NCBI GenBank assembly: GCA_003427395.1
Contig: BFEA01000588.1
Location: 361,770-414,080 of the forward strand
Source: Chara braunii
Lineage: Eukaryota > Streptophyta > Charophyceae > Charales > Characeae
Direction of reading: 5' to 3'
Length of the DNA: 52,311 nt
Shown here piece by piece: positions 44,345 through 52,311 of the stretch (position 1 is its first letter; each line of letters starts with the position of its first letter). A model generated the notes under the pieces. The model was not told the origin of the DNA, did not search any database, and saw only the letters and a list, made by a program, of their open reading frames with translations. Position numbers and translations under genes: made by a program.

Positions 44345-45300
44345 CAAAACCTCTTCGGACGTCCCGGTTTCCAGCACGCCTACGTCGAGCCCTTTCAGCA
44401 CTTTGCGAGCCGGCCAGTGTTGAGTCTCCTCTTCCCGCTGCAGGGCATGTGCTTCTTGTGAGAGCTGCTCTTCCCCCGGAGCTGTTGTACTCTTGCTCTC
44501 CGAATCGACGGACGCACCCTCCAAAGCTTGACGTTCATGCTCGCTAGCCCCGGTCTCCAACACTCCTGCATCAAGTCCCTTCACCACTTCACGAGCCGGC
44601 CAGTGTCGAGTCTCGTCTTCCCATTGCAGAACATGCGCTTCCTGTGAGAGCTCCTCTTCCCCCTGCGTTGCTGTACTCTTTCTCTCAAAGTCGATGGATG
44701 CACCCTCCGAAGCATGACGTTCATACTCGCTAGCCCCGGTCTCCAACACTCCTGCATCGAGCCGACCAGTGTTGAGTCTCCTCTTCCCGCTGTAGAGCAT
44801 GCGCTTCCTGTGAGAGCTCCTCTTCCCCCGGAGCTGCTGTACTCTTGCTCTCAGAGTCGATGGACGCACCCTCCGAAGCATGACGTTCATACTCGCTAGC
44901 CCCGGTCTCCAACACTCCTGCATCGAGCCCCTTCAACACTTCGCGAGTCGGCCAGTGTTGAGTCTCCTCTTCCCGCTGCAGAGCATGCGCTTCCTGTGAG
45001 AGTTCCTCTTGCCCCGGAGTTGCTGTACTCTTGCTCTCAGAGTCAACGGACGCACCCTCCGAAGCATGACGTTCATACTCGCTAGCCCCGGTCTCCGACA
45101 TTCTGCGAGACTGCCAGTGTTGAGTCTCCTCTTCCCGCTGTACAGAATGCGCTCCCGGTGAGAGCTTCTCTTCCCCCGGAGCTGCTGTACTCTTGCTCTC
45201 AAAGTCGACGGATACACCCTCTAACGCATGGCGTTCATACTCGCTACCCCAGTCTCCAACACTCCTGCAGTGGGCCCCTCCAACACTTTGCGAGACTGCC
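44345..45300. repeat. coding minisatellite, 157-195 bp units, about 5.3 copies
   Basis: The words TACTCGCTAGCCCCGGTCTCC (split here for length: TACTCGCTAG then CCCCGGTCTCC) and GAAGCATGACGTTCAT mark units near 44538, 44733, 44890, 45076 and 45238. Full units are about 186-195 bp (62-65 codons); two units are shorter by about 30 bp, one of which causes the frameshift near 44760. The repeats encode near-identical peptides, so they expanded recently. Confidence 0.88.
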
Positions 45301-45430
45301 CAGTCTTGAGTCTCAGCATATGAGAACGACGATGAGCAGGGGAACATTGTGCCCAACTGAAGATGCGGGGTGTTGGACCTCACATTTTCTCGGCCCCGCA
45401 GAATTGTAGCATGAGGAGCACTATTGGCGT

Positions 45431-45560
45431 AAGGCCCGCAGGGCAACGTCAGTAACTCCGAATCTATTCGGACTTTGCGGCGAGCACTGCATGCGGAAGG
45501 CCCACAGGGCGACGTCAGTAACTCTGAATCTATTCGGAGTTTGTGGCGTTCGCCGGAGCT
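45431..45560. repeat. 66-bp tandem duplication
   Basis: AAGGCCCGCAGGGCAACGTC at 45431 and AAGGCCCACAGGGCGACGTC at 45497 head two copies, each with GTCAGTAACTC(C/T)GAATC and TATTCGGA(C/G)TTTG. They encode RIDSELLT(S/L)PCGP twice on the minus strand. The palindrome-like AACTCCGAATCTATTCGGA resembles the AACTCGGAGTT core of the terminal iterons. Confidence 0.85.
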
Positions 45561-45868
45561 GAGGGACATGACGGTCGCACTTTCGCTCCTTCGCAATGCA
45601 GGCATCTCCGCCTCTAGGCAAAACGAAGACGCAGCTCCTGCCAAGGAATGGTTTTGCCGCTCAGGAGATGCTGCCGTATGCTGCAGACGTTCGCCCTCTT
45701 CCAAGAGGCGCACGAGCAAGGTGTTGTGCACAGGAGACGTCGGCTGCGTACGGTGGGACGGACTCTCCTCGACATTGGGAAACAAAGTCCTCGCAGACAA
45801 GTGCGAATCTACTTGCACTTGATAAGACTTCAGGGCGGCCTCGTCTCGCATGTCGGAATCTCGACTCC

Positions 45869-46493
45869 CTACGCAGTGGCTATCAGTTTTCCTAGACTCG
45901 CGACTCCCGAACGCTCTACGCTTTTCGTCCGACCCCTTTCCACTCGGCCCATTCCCGCCCGACCCCTTTCCGCCCGACCCCTTTCCACCCGACCCCTTTC
46001 TGCCCGACCCCTTTCCGCCTGACCCCTTTCCGCTGGACCCCTTTCCTCCCGACGATGTTTTGCATGACCTCTTTCCGGCAGATCCTCAGTTGTCTCCTCC
46101 CTCGCCTCCTCCAACAGATCCTGAGTCGTCTCCTCTGTGACCTCCTCCATGAGATCCTGATCCGTCTCCTCCGTCACCTTCGCCGTCTCCTTCGTCTCCT
46201 CCTCCACCACCTCCTGGATGCTAACCACCGACAGGAGGTTGAGGCATGCGTCAATCAATGCCACGAGACGGTGCCGTTTCAAGTGTGTAGAAAGGCGCTC
46301 GAAACTCTAACATTTTGTTATCGTAGAGCTCGTCGAGCTTCTGGCCTGCGTACACATTGATGTCCTGCGGGCTCCTTTCGCGGTTTACTATACTCAAATG
46401 CTCCAGTAGAGCTTCTTTGACCTTTTTCTCAAATGAACCCGCTCCCAGTCTTTTCAAGGCACTCCACTTGCCGTCGGCTTCGTTTATTGCCAT
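45869..46493 (-). pseudogene. element V: linker between methyltransferase-like domain and repeats
   Basis: The frame at 46493-46251 overlaps the end of the methyltransferase-like ORF and reads ADGKWSALKRLGAGSFEKKV, then LLEHLSIVNRERSPQDINVY. After a frameshift near 46260 it continues as an acidic coil (EETKETAKVTEETDQDLMEE) and then a repeated ERGRAERGR segment. The alternative frame gives a GKGSGGKGSGG linker, so the true frame through the 15-bp repeat is uncertain. No enzymatic motif. Confidence 0.5.
45930..46050. repeat. 15-bp minisatellite, about 8 copies
   Basis: Unit GACCCCTTTCCGCCC with small variants. Because 15 is a multiple of three, every frame on both strands stays open here. Confidence 0.93.
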
Positions 46494-47956
46494 GACCCAC
46501 TTTCCATTCTTTTCAGCATGTTGGAATTTCCTGGGGTGCCAGATGACGTTGTGGCCCCAGATATCCTCTTCTGTGAACCGGTGTGCTTCCCGTAGAAGAA
46601 GAGCCTATCATTCTCCCAGGTATCATGGTCCTTTGGGAGCTTGTCTACAGGTGCGTATTCATAGTCTCTCTCTTCTTCCCCGTCATCAGATGATTGCTCC
46701 TCGATTGTTTCACGCTCAAACACACGCTTCAAACCGGCAGGAGACGTGCTATATCTTCGAGGACCACCTTCCCATTCATCATCGACACGTGTCACCACCT
46801 GAGGAAGTGGCATGGATTCGAAATCGAAGGTTTCGGAGTCGCTCACCTCCTCGATGTCTTCAGCGTTGAACGGGTCGTCCTCGTCGAACTGCGCCTTGTA
46901 GTTCTCGAGGGTTAGTGGTTCTGTCATCAAGAAGAAAACGTGCTCCAGCCTTTTCAGGAACTTTGCGATAGACTCCCTGGGTGCATCGTGGTAACCATTC
47001 AGCACACCGAACACCAAGTTTCTCCGTCGATTGTATTCCAGGTCGGTCTGAGCAGGCGGTTCTGGTTGGAAAAGGAAATCCCAAACCTCCATCCTTTTCT
47101 TCTCCGACAATTTCCAATACATGTCATGTTTGGGATCCCAATTCCGTTCGCCGATGCTCTGGACAAAAGAGCAATGGTTGCGAACGTCCCCCACGTGTGT
47201 CTTCACGAACTTGAGAAGGTAATCGATCATCCTCGCCTCGTCCTCTAACACAACGACATTCCGACCGCTACACAGGAGCTCCCATACGACAGATGCATGC
47301 GCCTTCCCAAACAAGAAAACAGTTTGGCCAACTCTACAAAAGTTTTCGAGTAGACCAATTAGATGAGCTGGGTTCTTTTCCGGGTTCCCGTAAGCAGCTC
47401 CTCGAATAGTTGCGACACCGCCGTCCTCCCACTGGCTGTGAGGGAACTTATCCTCGCCTGCCACGTCGAAACAGACAACAGCCTGCCCCGAAGGGTCGGA
47501 AGAACAACCAACTTTCGAGCGGGCCGGCCCCACGGGTTTGCCCGGACTTGGAGCATTCCCTCGGGGCCGCTTTGATGGACTACCGGATGGGAACACTGCG
47601 ACCATATTGTCTGCCAAGTTCTCGCCGTTGAAAACGACGTACAGACGATCATATTCGTCCACCAGCATATTGCCTTCCCGGACTATGACCTTCCTTTGTG
47701 CATAGCGCACCCACTTCCCTGTCCTCACGTGGTGAACACTAAGCTTGGTCATGCCTTTCATGAAACTGAGTTCCCAACACGACGGGAAGAAGACAACAAT
47801 TGTCCACTGGCTTGGTGACAAGGTTTGGAGAAGCCCTTGCAAGAAGGCGAAATCGCTTTCTTGCCAATCTGAAAGTAGTGTGGGATCACACAAATCGAGG
47901 ACGTACAAGTTGCACACGTAATGTCGCACAATCTCGCGGATCTCCGTGACACGAAT
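46484..47956 (-). pseudogene. element V: beta-class amino-methyltransferase-like domain
   Basis: The largest minus-strand ORF (481 residues from 47929; the frame opens at about 47956). Residues 5-17 (VCNLYVLDLCDPT) sit where motif IV (S/N/D-P-P-Y/W/F) would be, and WTIVVFF follows. Residues 186-230 match motif X plus motif I of N4-cytosine/N6-adenine DNA methyltransferases: NPAHLIGLLENFCRVGQTVF, then FGKAHASVVWELLCSGRNVV and LED. The order IV then X-I is the beta class. DPPY reads CDPT and FxGxG reads FLFGKAH, so both catalytic and SAM-binding motifs are altered; it may be inactive or repurposed. The C-terminal 200 residues are acidic without a known domain. The upstream ORF is in another frame. 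Confidence 0.55.
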
Positions 47957-48380
47957 GTGAGCTTAGGAAGGCGGACAAAGGAATAAGGTTGGTCACCCGG
48001 TTGAGCTTTTGCCATTGGATGTGCCTCACATCCCCGCTGACCCTGATCGTGTCGTGTACTTCTTCCTCCGTTCGTCGCAAGATGGAGCGGGCAGACTTCT
48101 CGAAGGATTTAGGAAACCTGTCATCATCGTACAGTCTCTTCGTTTCGTCGAGGGACTCCTTCTCGTGCGGTAGACAACGTTTGCAAGTGTTGACGTAGTC
48201 CATCGCGCCTTGGAAATGCTTCCTCAGTTCGACCCACACCTGCTTTGTGAGGCCCTGCGGCGCAAACTCCGCCAGAAGCTGCTCTTCGTTTCGAAAAAAC
48301 TGGCTTCCATAGTGTTAAACCTCTGCGTCCTCCTCATATTCAAGGAACATGATGTAGTGGAACATGCGGAGCACCATTCG
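47957..48380 (-). pseudogene. element V: segment joining ParB-like and methyltransferase-like parts
   Basis: The minus-strand frame reads MVLRMFHYIMFLEYEEDAEV, a TAA near 48316, then FRNEEQLLAEFAPQGLTKQV, FQGAMDYVNTCKRCLPHEKE, KSFEKSARSILRRTEEEVHD and IQWQKLNRVTNLIP. It is continuous in sense with the ORFs on both sides but needs a frame change near each end (about 48390 and 47965). No named domain. It contains one CxxC pair (CKRC). Confidence 0.5.
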
Positions 48381-48403
48381 ATCCACTTTCCCGGCTTATG
48401 TTG

Positions 48404-50194
48404 TCATTTGAGTTGCTCGCCCGCCGGTTGCACGAACACTCCCTTAAACGCAACAACGTCCTCGAGGATCGACAATTTTTCGTCATCGGTCATGTCAGCA
48501 AGACATTGCCAACAGAACATGTCCGACTCCTTCACGACGACGAAAAACTTGTCATCCAATTGCATTTTCTTTTTCGTCTGAGGCGAAGGGACCCGGACTA
48601 GCCACCCCATCTTTGTCTCACCAGCTGCCCCTTTCACGCCCATTCCCGGAATCGCTTGAAGCCCCAAAGATTTGTCTGGCATGTATTTGTCAGGCTTCGA
48701 CAACGACGTCTTTCCGTCTCCGCCTAACAACTTTCCCTCGGCCCACTTCCCGTAAAACTCCATGCCTTTATGGAAAACCTCATCAGCGGCCGTCACGAAC
48801 GGCATCCATTGCCTCAATGCAATGCAAACAGCCGCAACTTTCTCCTTATCGGCGAGCGTTGTCGGATTACGTGCCATCAGCCAATGAGCGTCGTTGGGAC
48901 TCTTTCCCAAAAGCAGCTTCTGAAACTCGAAAAACGCTTGCTTTTCGGCCTCCTTGCCGGAAGGGTTTCCTTGAACAGCCACCGGTCTTCCATTCTTCTC
49001 CCATGCCTCCCGCATGTCCTCAAAAGTGGCCTTCTGCAGACGCTGCATAAACATCTTGTGTTGTGCATTTTCCGCTAGACTGGCCTGAAAATACCCCCCA
49101 AAGTCATCATCGGAGAACCACATGACTCTCGCTGGCTACGAGTGCATCTTCCACAAATCGAAAATTGACTCACCATCGGATTCCTTCACGGCAGCCACGG
49201 TGTGTTGTCCATTCACGGGGTAATAGAAGTATTTGTCCTTCTCCTCTGGCTTGAAGACATCCTTGTGAACCCTCTGAGCTTTCTCCGGCTTCTGCGTCAC
49301 CGACTTGTAGATGGGAGCCAGAACCGAAGGGTTTTTCGTTCATATTTTTGCCTTCTCCTCGCGGAACTGCCATAGCATCGCATTCACACTTTCCCGGTTG
49401 AGACTGAGGTGATTATAATAACTTTCCCACGGCGGGATATCGCAGACCTTCCTCGGGTCAATGATGAGTTGAATTGGGTTCTCCTTCTCCACGACGTCAC
49501 CATCATCATTTCGCTCGTATTCAAGCCAAAACGCCGCCGCTTCGTCGTATTGCCTAGCACCTGCCCTTTCGCCACCACTCGTCCCCTCACCAGTCTTCCT
49601 CCTCTGGGAGTTCTTCTGGCCATCATCGCCTTCTTCAACGGGCAGTTTCCTTTTAGATTTCTCGCAAGATTCTCCCGCGGCGGCAATGCCGTGACGAGTC
49701 GTATCTCCTTCACCCATAGCTTTCACGGCATGCCCTTCGCCGATGGTCAGACTCCCGACCCTCCTCGCTTTCTTACTTGTTGTTCTAGGTTCTTGCTTCG
49801 ACTGCCTCTTTTTGACTTCTTTTTTTTGTGCGCTACGCATCCCTGGCGTTCTTTTTCCCAAGGCACGTTCCCCGACGTCACCTTCATCGTCGCCAATCAT
49901 CGACGCCGAGGGTCCTTTCATCCTCTTCATTTGTCTGGCTTGTTCCGCCACCTCATCTCGTACCGTCTTTTGTCGCTCGCACTTCTTCTCCGAAGACATC
50001 GACTCCCCTCCAGAGTTGTCACGCACAACACCCATTCCTCCAACCTCCTTCCCTCCAACCTCTTGTCCTGAACTGCCGGATTCTCTTCTCGCCTCATCCC
50101 AAAGCGAATACGTGCCACCCTGGCAGACAAACTTGAGGATTTTCGGTGTGGCGACCCGATGAGTCCCAGCATCTGGAGAAGTCAAGGAAGGCAT
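48404..50194 (-). pseudogene. element V: ParB/DGQHR-like domain protein
   Basis: One minus-strand frame from 50194 to 48404, broken only by TGA at 49342-49340 and TAG at 49138-49136. Residues 1-215 are a basic disordered region (KKEVKKRQSKQEPRTTSKKA). Then NPIQLIIDPRKVCDIPPWES, KNPSVLAPIYKSVTQKPEKA and KYFYYPVNGQHTVAAVKESD. The last has the N/D-G-Q-H-x-V-A-A signature of ParB-like nuclease and DGQHR domains. DFGGYFQASLAENAQHKMFM and a helical region ending MFCWQCLADMTDDEKL follow. In phages and bacteria such a domain is often fused to a DNA amino-methyltransferase, which is the order seen here. The function in this eukaryotic setting is inferred only. Confidence 0.5.
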
Positions 50195-50239
50195 GACATT
50201 GCTAGACGTGCACCCAGACAGACTCGTGCCGATCTTCAG

Positions 50240-50832
50240 CTAACTCCTGCCCGGGTGCCCCACGCCCTGACCCTCTTTTGTCAGAGGGGTTTCTTGAGGT
50301 AAGCAGAACGACCCCTCAGGGGCTGCTAGAAGCCGGAAAACATACTCTCCCAGAAGAATCGGACGCTCTTTTGGCACCTTTAGCGCAAGATCGAGATATT
50401 CTACTGGAGGTGGAATAGGCCTGCTTTTGCTATCGTAAAGCCCTTTGAAGTGATGACAGCGAAGCATGTTCGAGCCATACCCCGCGAAATGCTTGATCGA
50501 CATTATCACACCCTTGAGTTTTGACACCTTTGTAAGGCAGTCTGCACTGGTCGTAGAAGATGTTAGTCTGTAGCTTGAGCAAGCCTCCAGACTGTTTCAG
50601 GGATGAAAGGACGGTACTGACAAGATGGAGGTGGTCTGCTCCTTTGCCGTCCGGCAAGGCAGCGGACCGCATAAAAACAGCTGGCCCAACAAGGTCCCCG
50701 TCGACAACGAAGTCCAGAAACCATTGTTCATCCTTCGAATGAAGATATTGAGGAGGAGATTGCAGAACACTTCGTCCCTCCTGGGGGGGCAGACGCCCCA
50801 GCGCTTGTCGATGTATTCTTTGCGGACGCCAT
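50240..50832 (-). pseudogene. element V: N-terminal region, three frames
   Basis: An ATG at 50832-50830 starts MASAKNTSTSAGASAPPGG. The text then moves to a second frame (KDEQWFLDFVVDGDLVGPAV, HLHLVSTVLSSLKQSGGLL) and a third (IKHFAGYGSNMLRCHHFKGL, YLDLALKVPKERPILLGEY), ending in a TAG near 50240, 45 bp before the ParB-like frame. The first ATG follows the iteron array directly, which fits a promoter-proximal start. No domain was recognised. Confidence 0.45.
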
Positions 50833-50904
50833 TTTACGCCCAACCCTAGACCAAATCGGATGACCGGGAGGAAAGCCACGAGGTTTTTCTAAGAGTACAG
50901 AAGC

Positions 50905-51626
50905 AAAGTGCGAAGTAACTCCGAGTTGACGAAATGGAGGACCAAAACGACGTACGAGATGGGTGTTTGAAATGCACACGAAGTCACGACAATTGGGTAA
51001 AGGAGAGGAAAGACAATACTCCTCTGGCAGAGTGAGTTGGGAGGAAAGATAACAACTCCTCGGAAAGAGTGCGAACCAACTCGCTGTCCTAGAAATGAGG
51101 AAGAGGCGGTTTATCTTGGGGAAAGTGCGAACTAACTCGGAGTTCTGGGAATGAAGACCTCTACAAGACATACCGAATGGGTATCGACAAGTGCGAACTA
51201 GCTCGCAGTTCTGGAGACAAGACAACAATTTCAACTCACAGTTCTGGAAACGACAAAGTCACGTTTAAGAAAGAGGCGGCTTATCTTGGGGAAAGTGCGA
51301 ACTAACTCGGAGTTGTCGAAATTAAGACCTGAAACACGTCCGACATGGATGTCTACAAGTGCGAACTAACTCGGAGTTCTGGATACGGAGGGCAACAACT
51401 CCTCCAGCAGTGTAGGTCATAAAGTGCAAACTAACTCGCAGTTGTGGAAATAAAGAACTGACTTTCAAGAAAGAGGCGTCTTATCTTGGGGAGACTGCGA
51501 ACTAACTCGCACTTGTAACTCCTTCAGCACTGTAGGTCGCAAACTGTGAACTAACTCGCAGTTGTGGATCAGTTCCGACCTCGCTGGGATGGATGAACAA
51601 AAACTGCGAATTAATTTGGTCTTCTA
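50905..51626. repeat. degenerate iteron array at the 5' side of element V
   Basis: The motif GTGCGAACTAACTCG followed by (G/C)AGTT(C/G)T occurs at 50909, 51069, 51125, 51191, 51295, 51359, 51424, 51495, 51544 and 51604, always on the plus strand. A longer unit with GAGGCGGCTTATCTTGGGG precedes the copies at 51125, 51295 and 51495, giving a higher-order period of about 170-200 bp. The array lies upstream of the minus-strand genes, where a transposase- or regulator-binding region would be. It is not a CRISPR: spacers are themselves repetitive and unequal. Confidence 0.85.
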
Positions 51627-51647
51627 GAAGCTGCACGGACGAGTACC

Positions 51648-51669
51648 TATATATATATATATATATATA
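51648..51669. repeat. TA dinucleotide repeat
   Basis: Eleven TA units directly before the palindromic end of the next element. It may be its target. Confidence 0.95.
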
Positions 51670-51671
51670 CA

Positions 51672-52311
51672 GGGTACCTGACCGAACGTTCGGGGGCCCC
51701 CGGGCTGGCCCCCGAACGTTCGGGCATTCAGGGTCCCGTTCGGGGGCCAAACACCTCCAAGTTCGGCCCCCGCCAAAAAATGTTTTGGGGCCTAAAAATA
51801 AGTTTTTTTTTATGAATGTTTTTTTGTGAGTTCTATGATGTAACCTACGCGCCTATAAAGTTTGAAGCCATTCTGCTAAGCCTAAAAAACATTAAAAATC
51901 GTCAAAGATGGGGGTGTCAAAACGTGCTCGCCCACTCACTATTTTGGTTTTTTTCACTTTTAACTTTTTGTTTTCACTTTATTTTGGGGCCTAAAAAATC
52001 TTATTATTTTTTGAAAACTTTTTAATGAGTTATTGATTATGTAAAATACATATCTGTAAATTTTCATGGCATTTGTCAATGCCAAAAAATAGTTAAAAAT
52101 CGACAAAGATGGCGGTGTCGAAAAGGTGCTGGCACACTCACTCATTTTAATTCTCTTTTTATTTTTTCTTATTTTTATCATAGTGTTTATTTTCTATATT
52201 TGATGTTTAATTCAAATTTCGTAAAGAATTTGGATTTAGTGCCCAAATAAATGTTGTTTAGTTTAGTTTTCTCCATAACATATTGTTTTTTCGAAATTTT
52301 GTGAGAAATTT
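51672..52311. mobile_element. left part of a third palindrome-capped element, runs off the window
   Basis: It starts GGGTACCTGACCGAACGTTC. The end carries CCGAACGTTCGG twice in inverted context (51679-51720) around GGGGGCCCCCGGGC, giving a strong hairpin. The rest is AT-rich and contains a diverged internal duplication of about 200 bp: GGGGCCTAAAAA at 51787 and 51986, and AAAAATCG(T/A)CAAAGATGG at 51894 and 52095. Terminal style (GGTACC, palindromic 12-mer, AT-rich body) resembles the elements at 6086 and 28194. The right end lies outside the window. Confidence 0.6.

Larger units (their letters stand above)
43858..45868 (-). pseudogene. element V: repeat-rich, acidic linker protein region
   Basis: Two minus-strand frames (45851-44730 and 44923-43841) join at a frameshift inside one repeat unit. 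The first 200 residues are low in identifiable motifs and include a duplicated RIDSELLTSPCGP / RIDSELLTLPCGP. About five 63-residue repeats follow (ETGASEYERHASEGASVDS and LSQEAHALQREEETQHW in each), then a Glu/Gly-rich region (FVEARLLGDEEGEEEPVVEA) and the end QEGYFPQTTPEHG at the intron donor. The region is predicted to be disordered to helical. It looks like a long spacer between the methyltransferase-like and Ulp1-like domains. Confidence 0.55.
39060..51640 (-). mobile_element. element V: candidate ParB-methyltransferase-Ulp1 transposon
   Basis: Minus-strand coding fragments fill 50832 to 42560 with only short gaps, and gene-free flanks on each side (39060-42550 and 50880-51640) carry similar short motifs in opposite orientations. 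That layout, coding core plus inverted subterminal repeats, is typical of DNA transposons. Large eukaryotic elements such as Zisupton/KDZ types are known to carry Ulp1-like proteases. I did not identify a transposase domain or exact termini, so the boundaries are approximate and the transposon interpretation is inference. Confidence 0.4.

Noticed and set aside
43841-44461. Plus-strand ORF at 44006-44461 with an FLIAKKPSFHKRP-type repeat
   Set aside because: It is antisense to the well-supported repeat-rich minus-strand frame that ends in a splice donor.
46484-47956. Calling a functional DNA methyltransferase
   Set aside because: The fold-level pattern is convincing but both key motifs deviate (CDPT for DPPY, FLFGKAH for FxGxG) and the reading frame upstream is broken.
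50905-51626. CRISPR-like array
   Set aside because: Repeats are degenerate, intervals unequal (47-160 bp), and the intervals share sequence with each other. The locus is eukaryotic.

Overview
The window looks like repeat-dense nuclear DNA of a green plant or alga. Evidence: plant-type Ty3/Gypsy polyproteins, a primer-binding site of the kind used by plant Tat/Athila elements, a clear GT-AG intron, many microsatellites, and no operons or Shine-Dalgarno spacing. A streptophyte alga such as Chara is my best guess from the look of the gag proteins, but this is inference. I see no intact host gene, no rRNA, tRNA or CRISPR, and essentially every long coding stretch is a broken mobile-element gene.

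Layout. 1-4560: a 91-bp satellite, a GAA tract and a degenerate 1.28-kb duplication with a 26-bp minisatellite. 5160-8330 (+): element I, a Ty3/Gypsy gag remnant split by a 1.08-kb insertion (6086-7162). 8882-16302 (-): element II, a nearly full Ty3/Gypsy gag-PR-RT-RNaseH-IN, killed by nonsense codons and by active-site changes (YLND in RT, K for E in IN), with a 1.5-kb insertion inside RT flanked by a 9-10 bp target duplication and holding a 130-bp assembly gap. 17763-18986 and 36845-38063: two copies of a 1.22-kb direct repeat, 19 kb apart, enclosing element III. 24817-34110 (+): element III, a Ty3/Gypsy element with a tRNA-type primer-binding site, an unusual leading region made of about four tandem 160-residue units, then gag, protease, RT, RNase H and integrase. 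Its RT and IN active sites are preserved but the frames are broken. A 0.5-kb element sits in its gag with an 11-bp duplication. 38246-38845: repeated proline-rich, exon-like modules. 39584-40135: a sequencing artefact (Nextera mate-pair junction adapter flanked by an exact 257-bp duplication). 39060-51640: candidate element V, an unusual unit of about 12.6 kb. It has similar short motifs in inverted orientation near its two ends and a minus-strand coding unit running from a ParB/DGQHR-like domain to a beta-class amino-methyltransferase-like domain, a 63-residue repeat region, a spliced exon and a C-terminal Ulp1-like cysteine protease. 51672 to the end: the left end of another palindrome-capped short element.

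How the parts fit. The retroelements are independent nested layers; the short palindrome-capped elements (6086, 28194, 51672) look like one family. The ParB-methyltransferase-Ulp1 unit with inverted subterminal iterons is the best candidate for a little-described system. It reads like a DNA transposon that carries prokaryote-style DNA-modification modules and a SUMO-type protease, but this copy is decayed and the Ulp1 nucleophile position is Gly.
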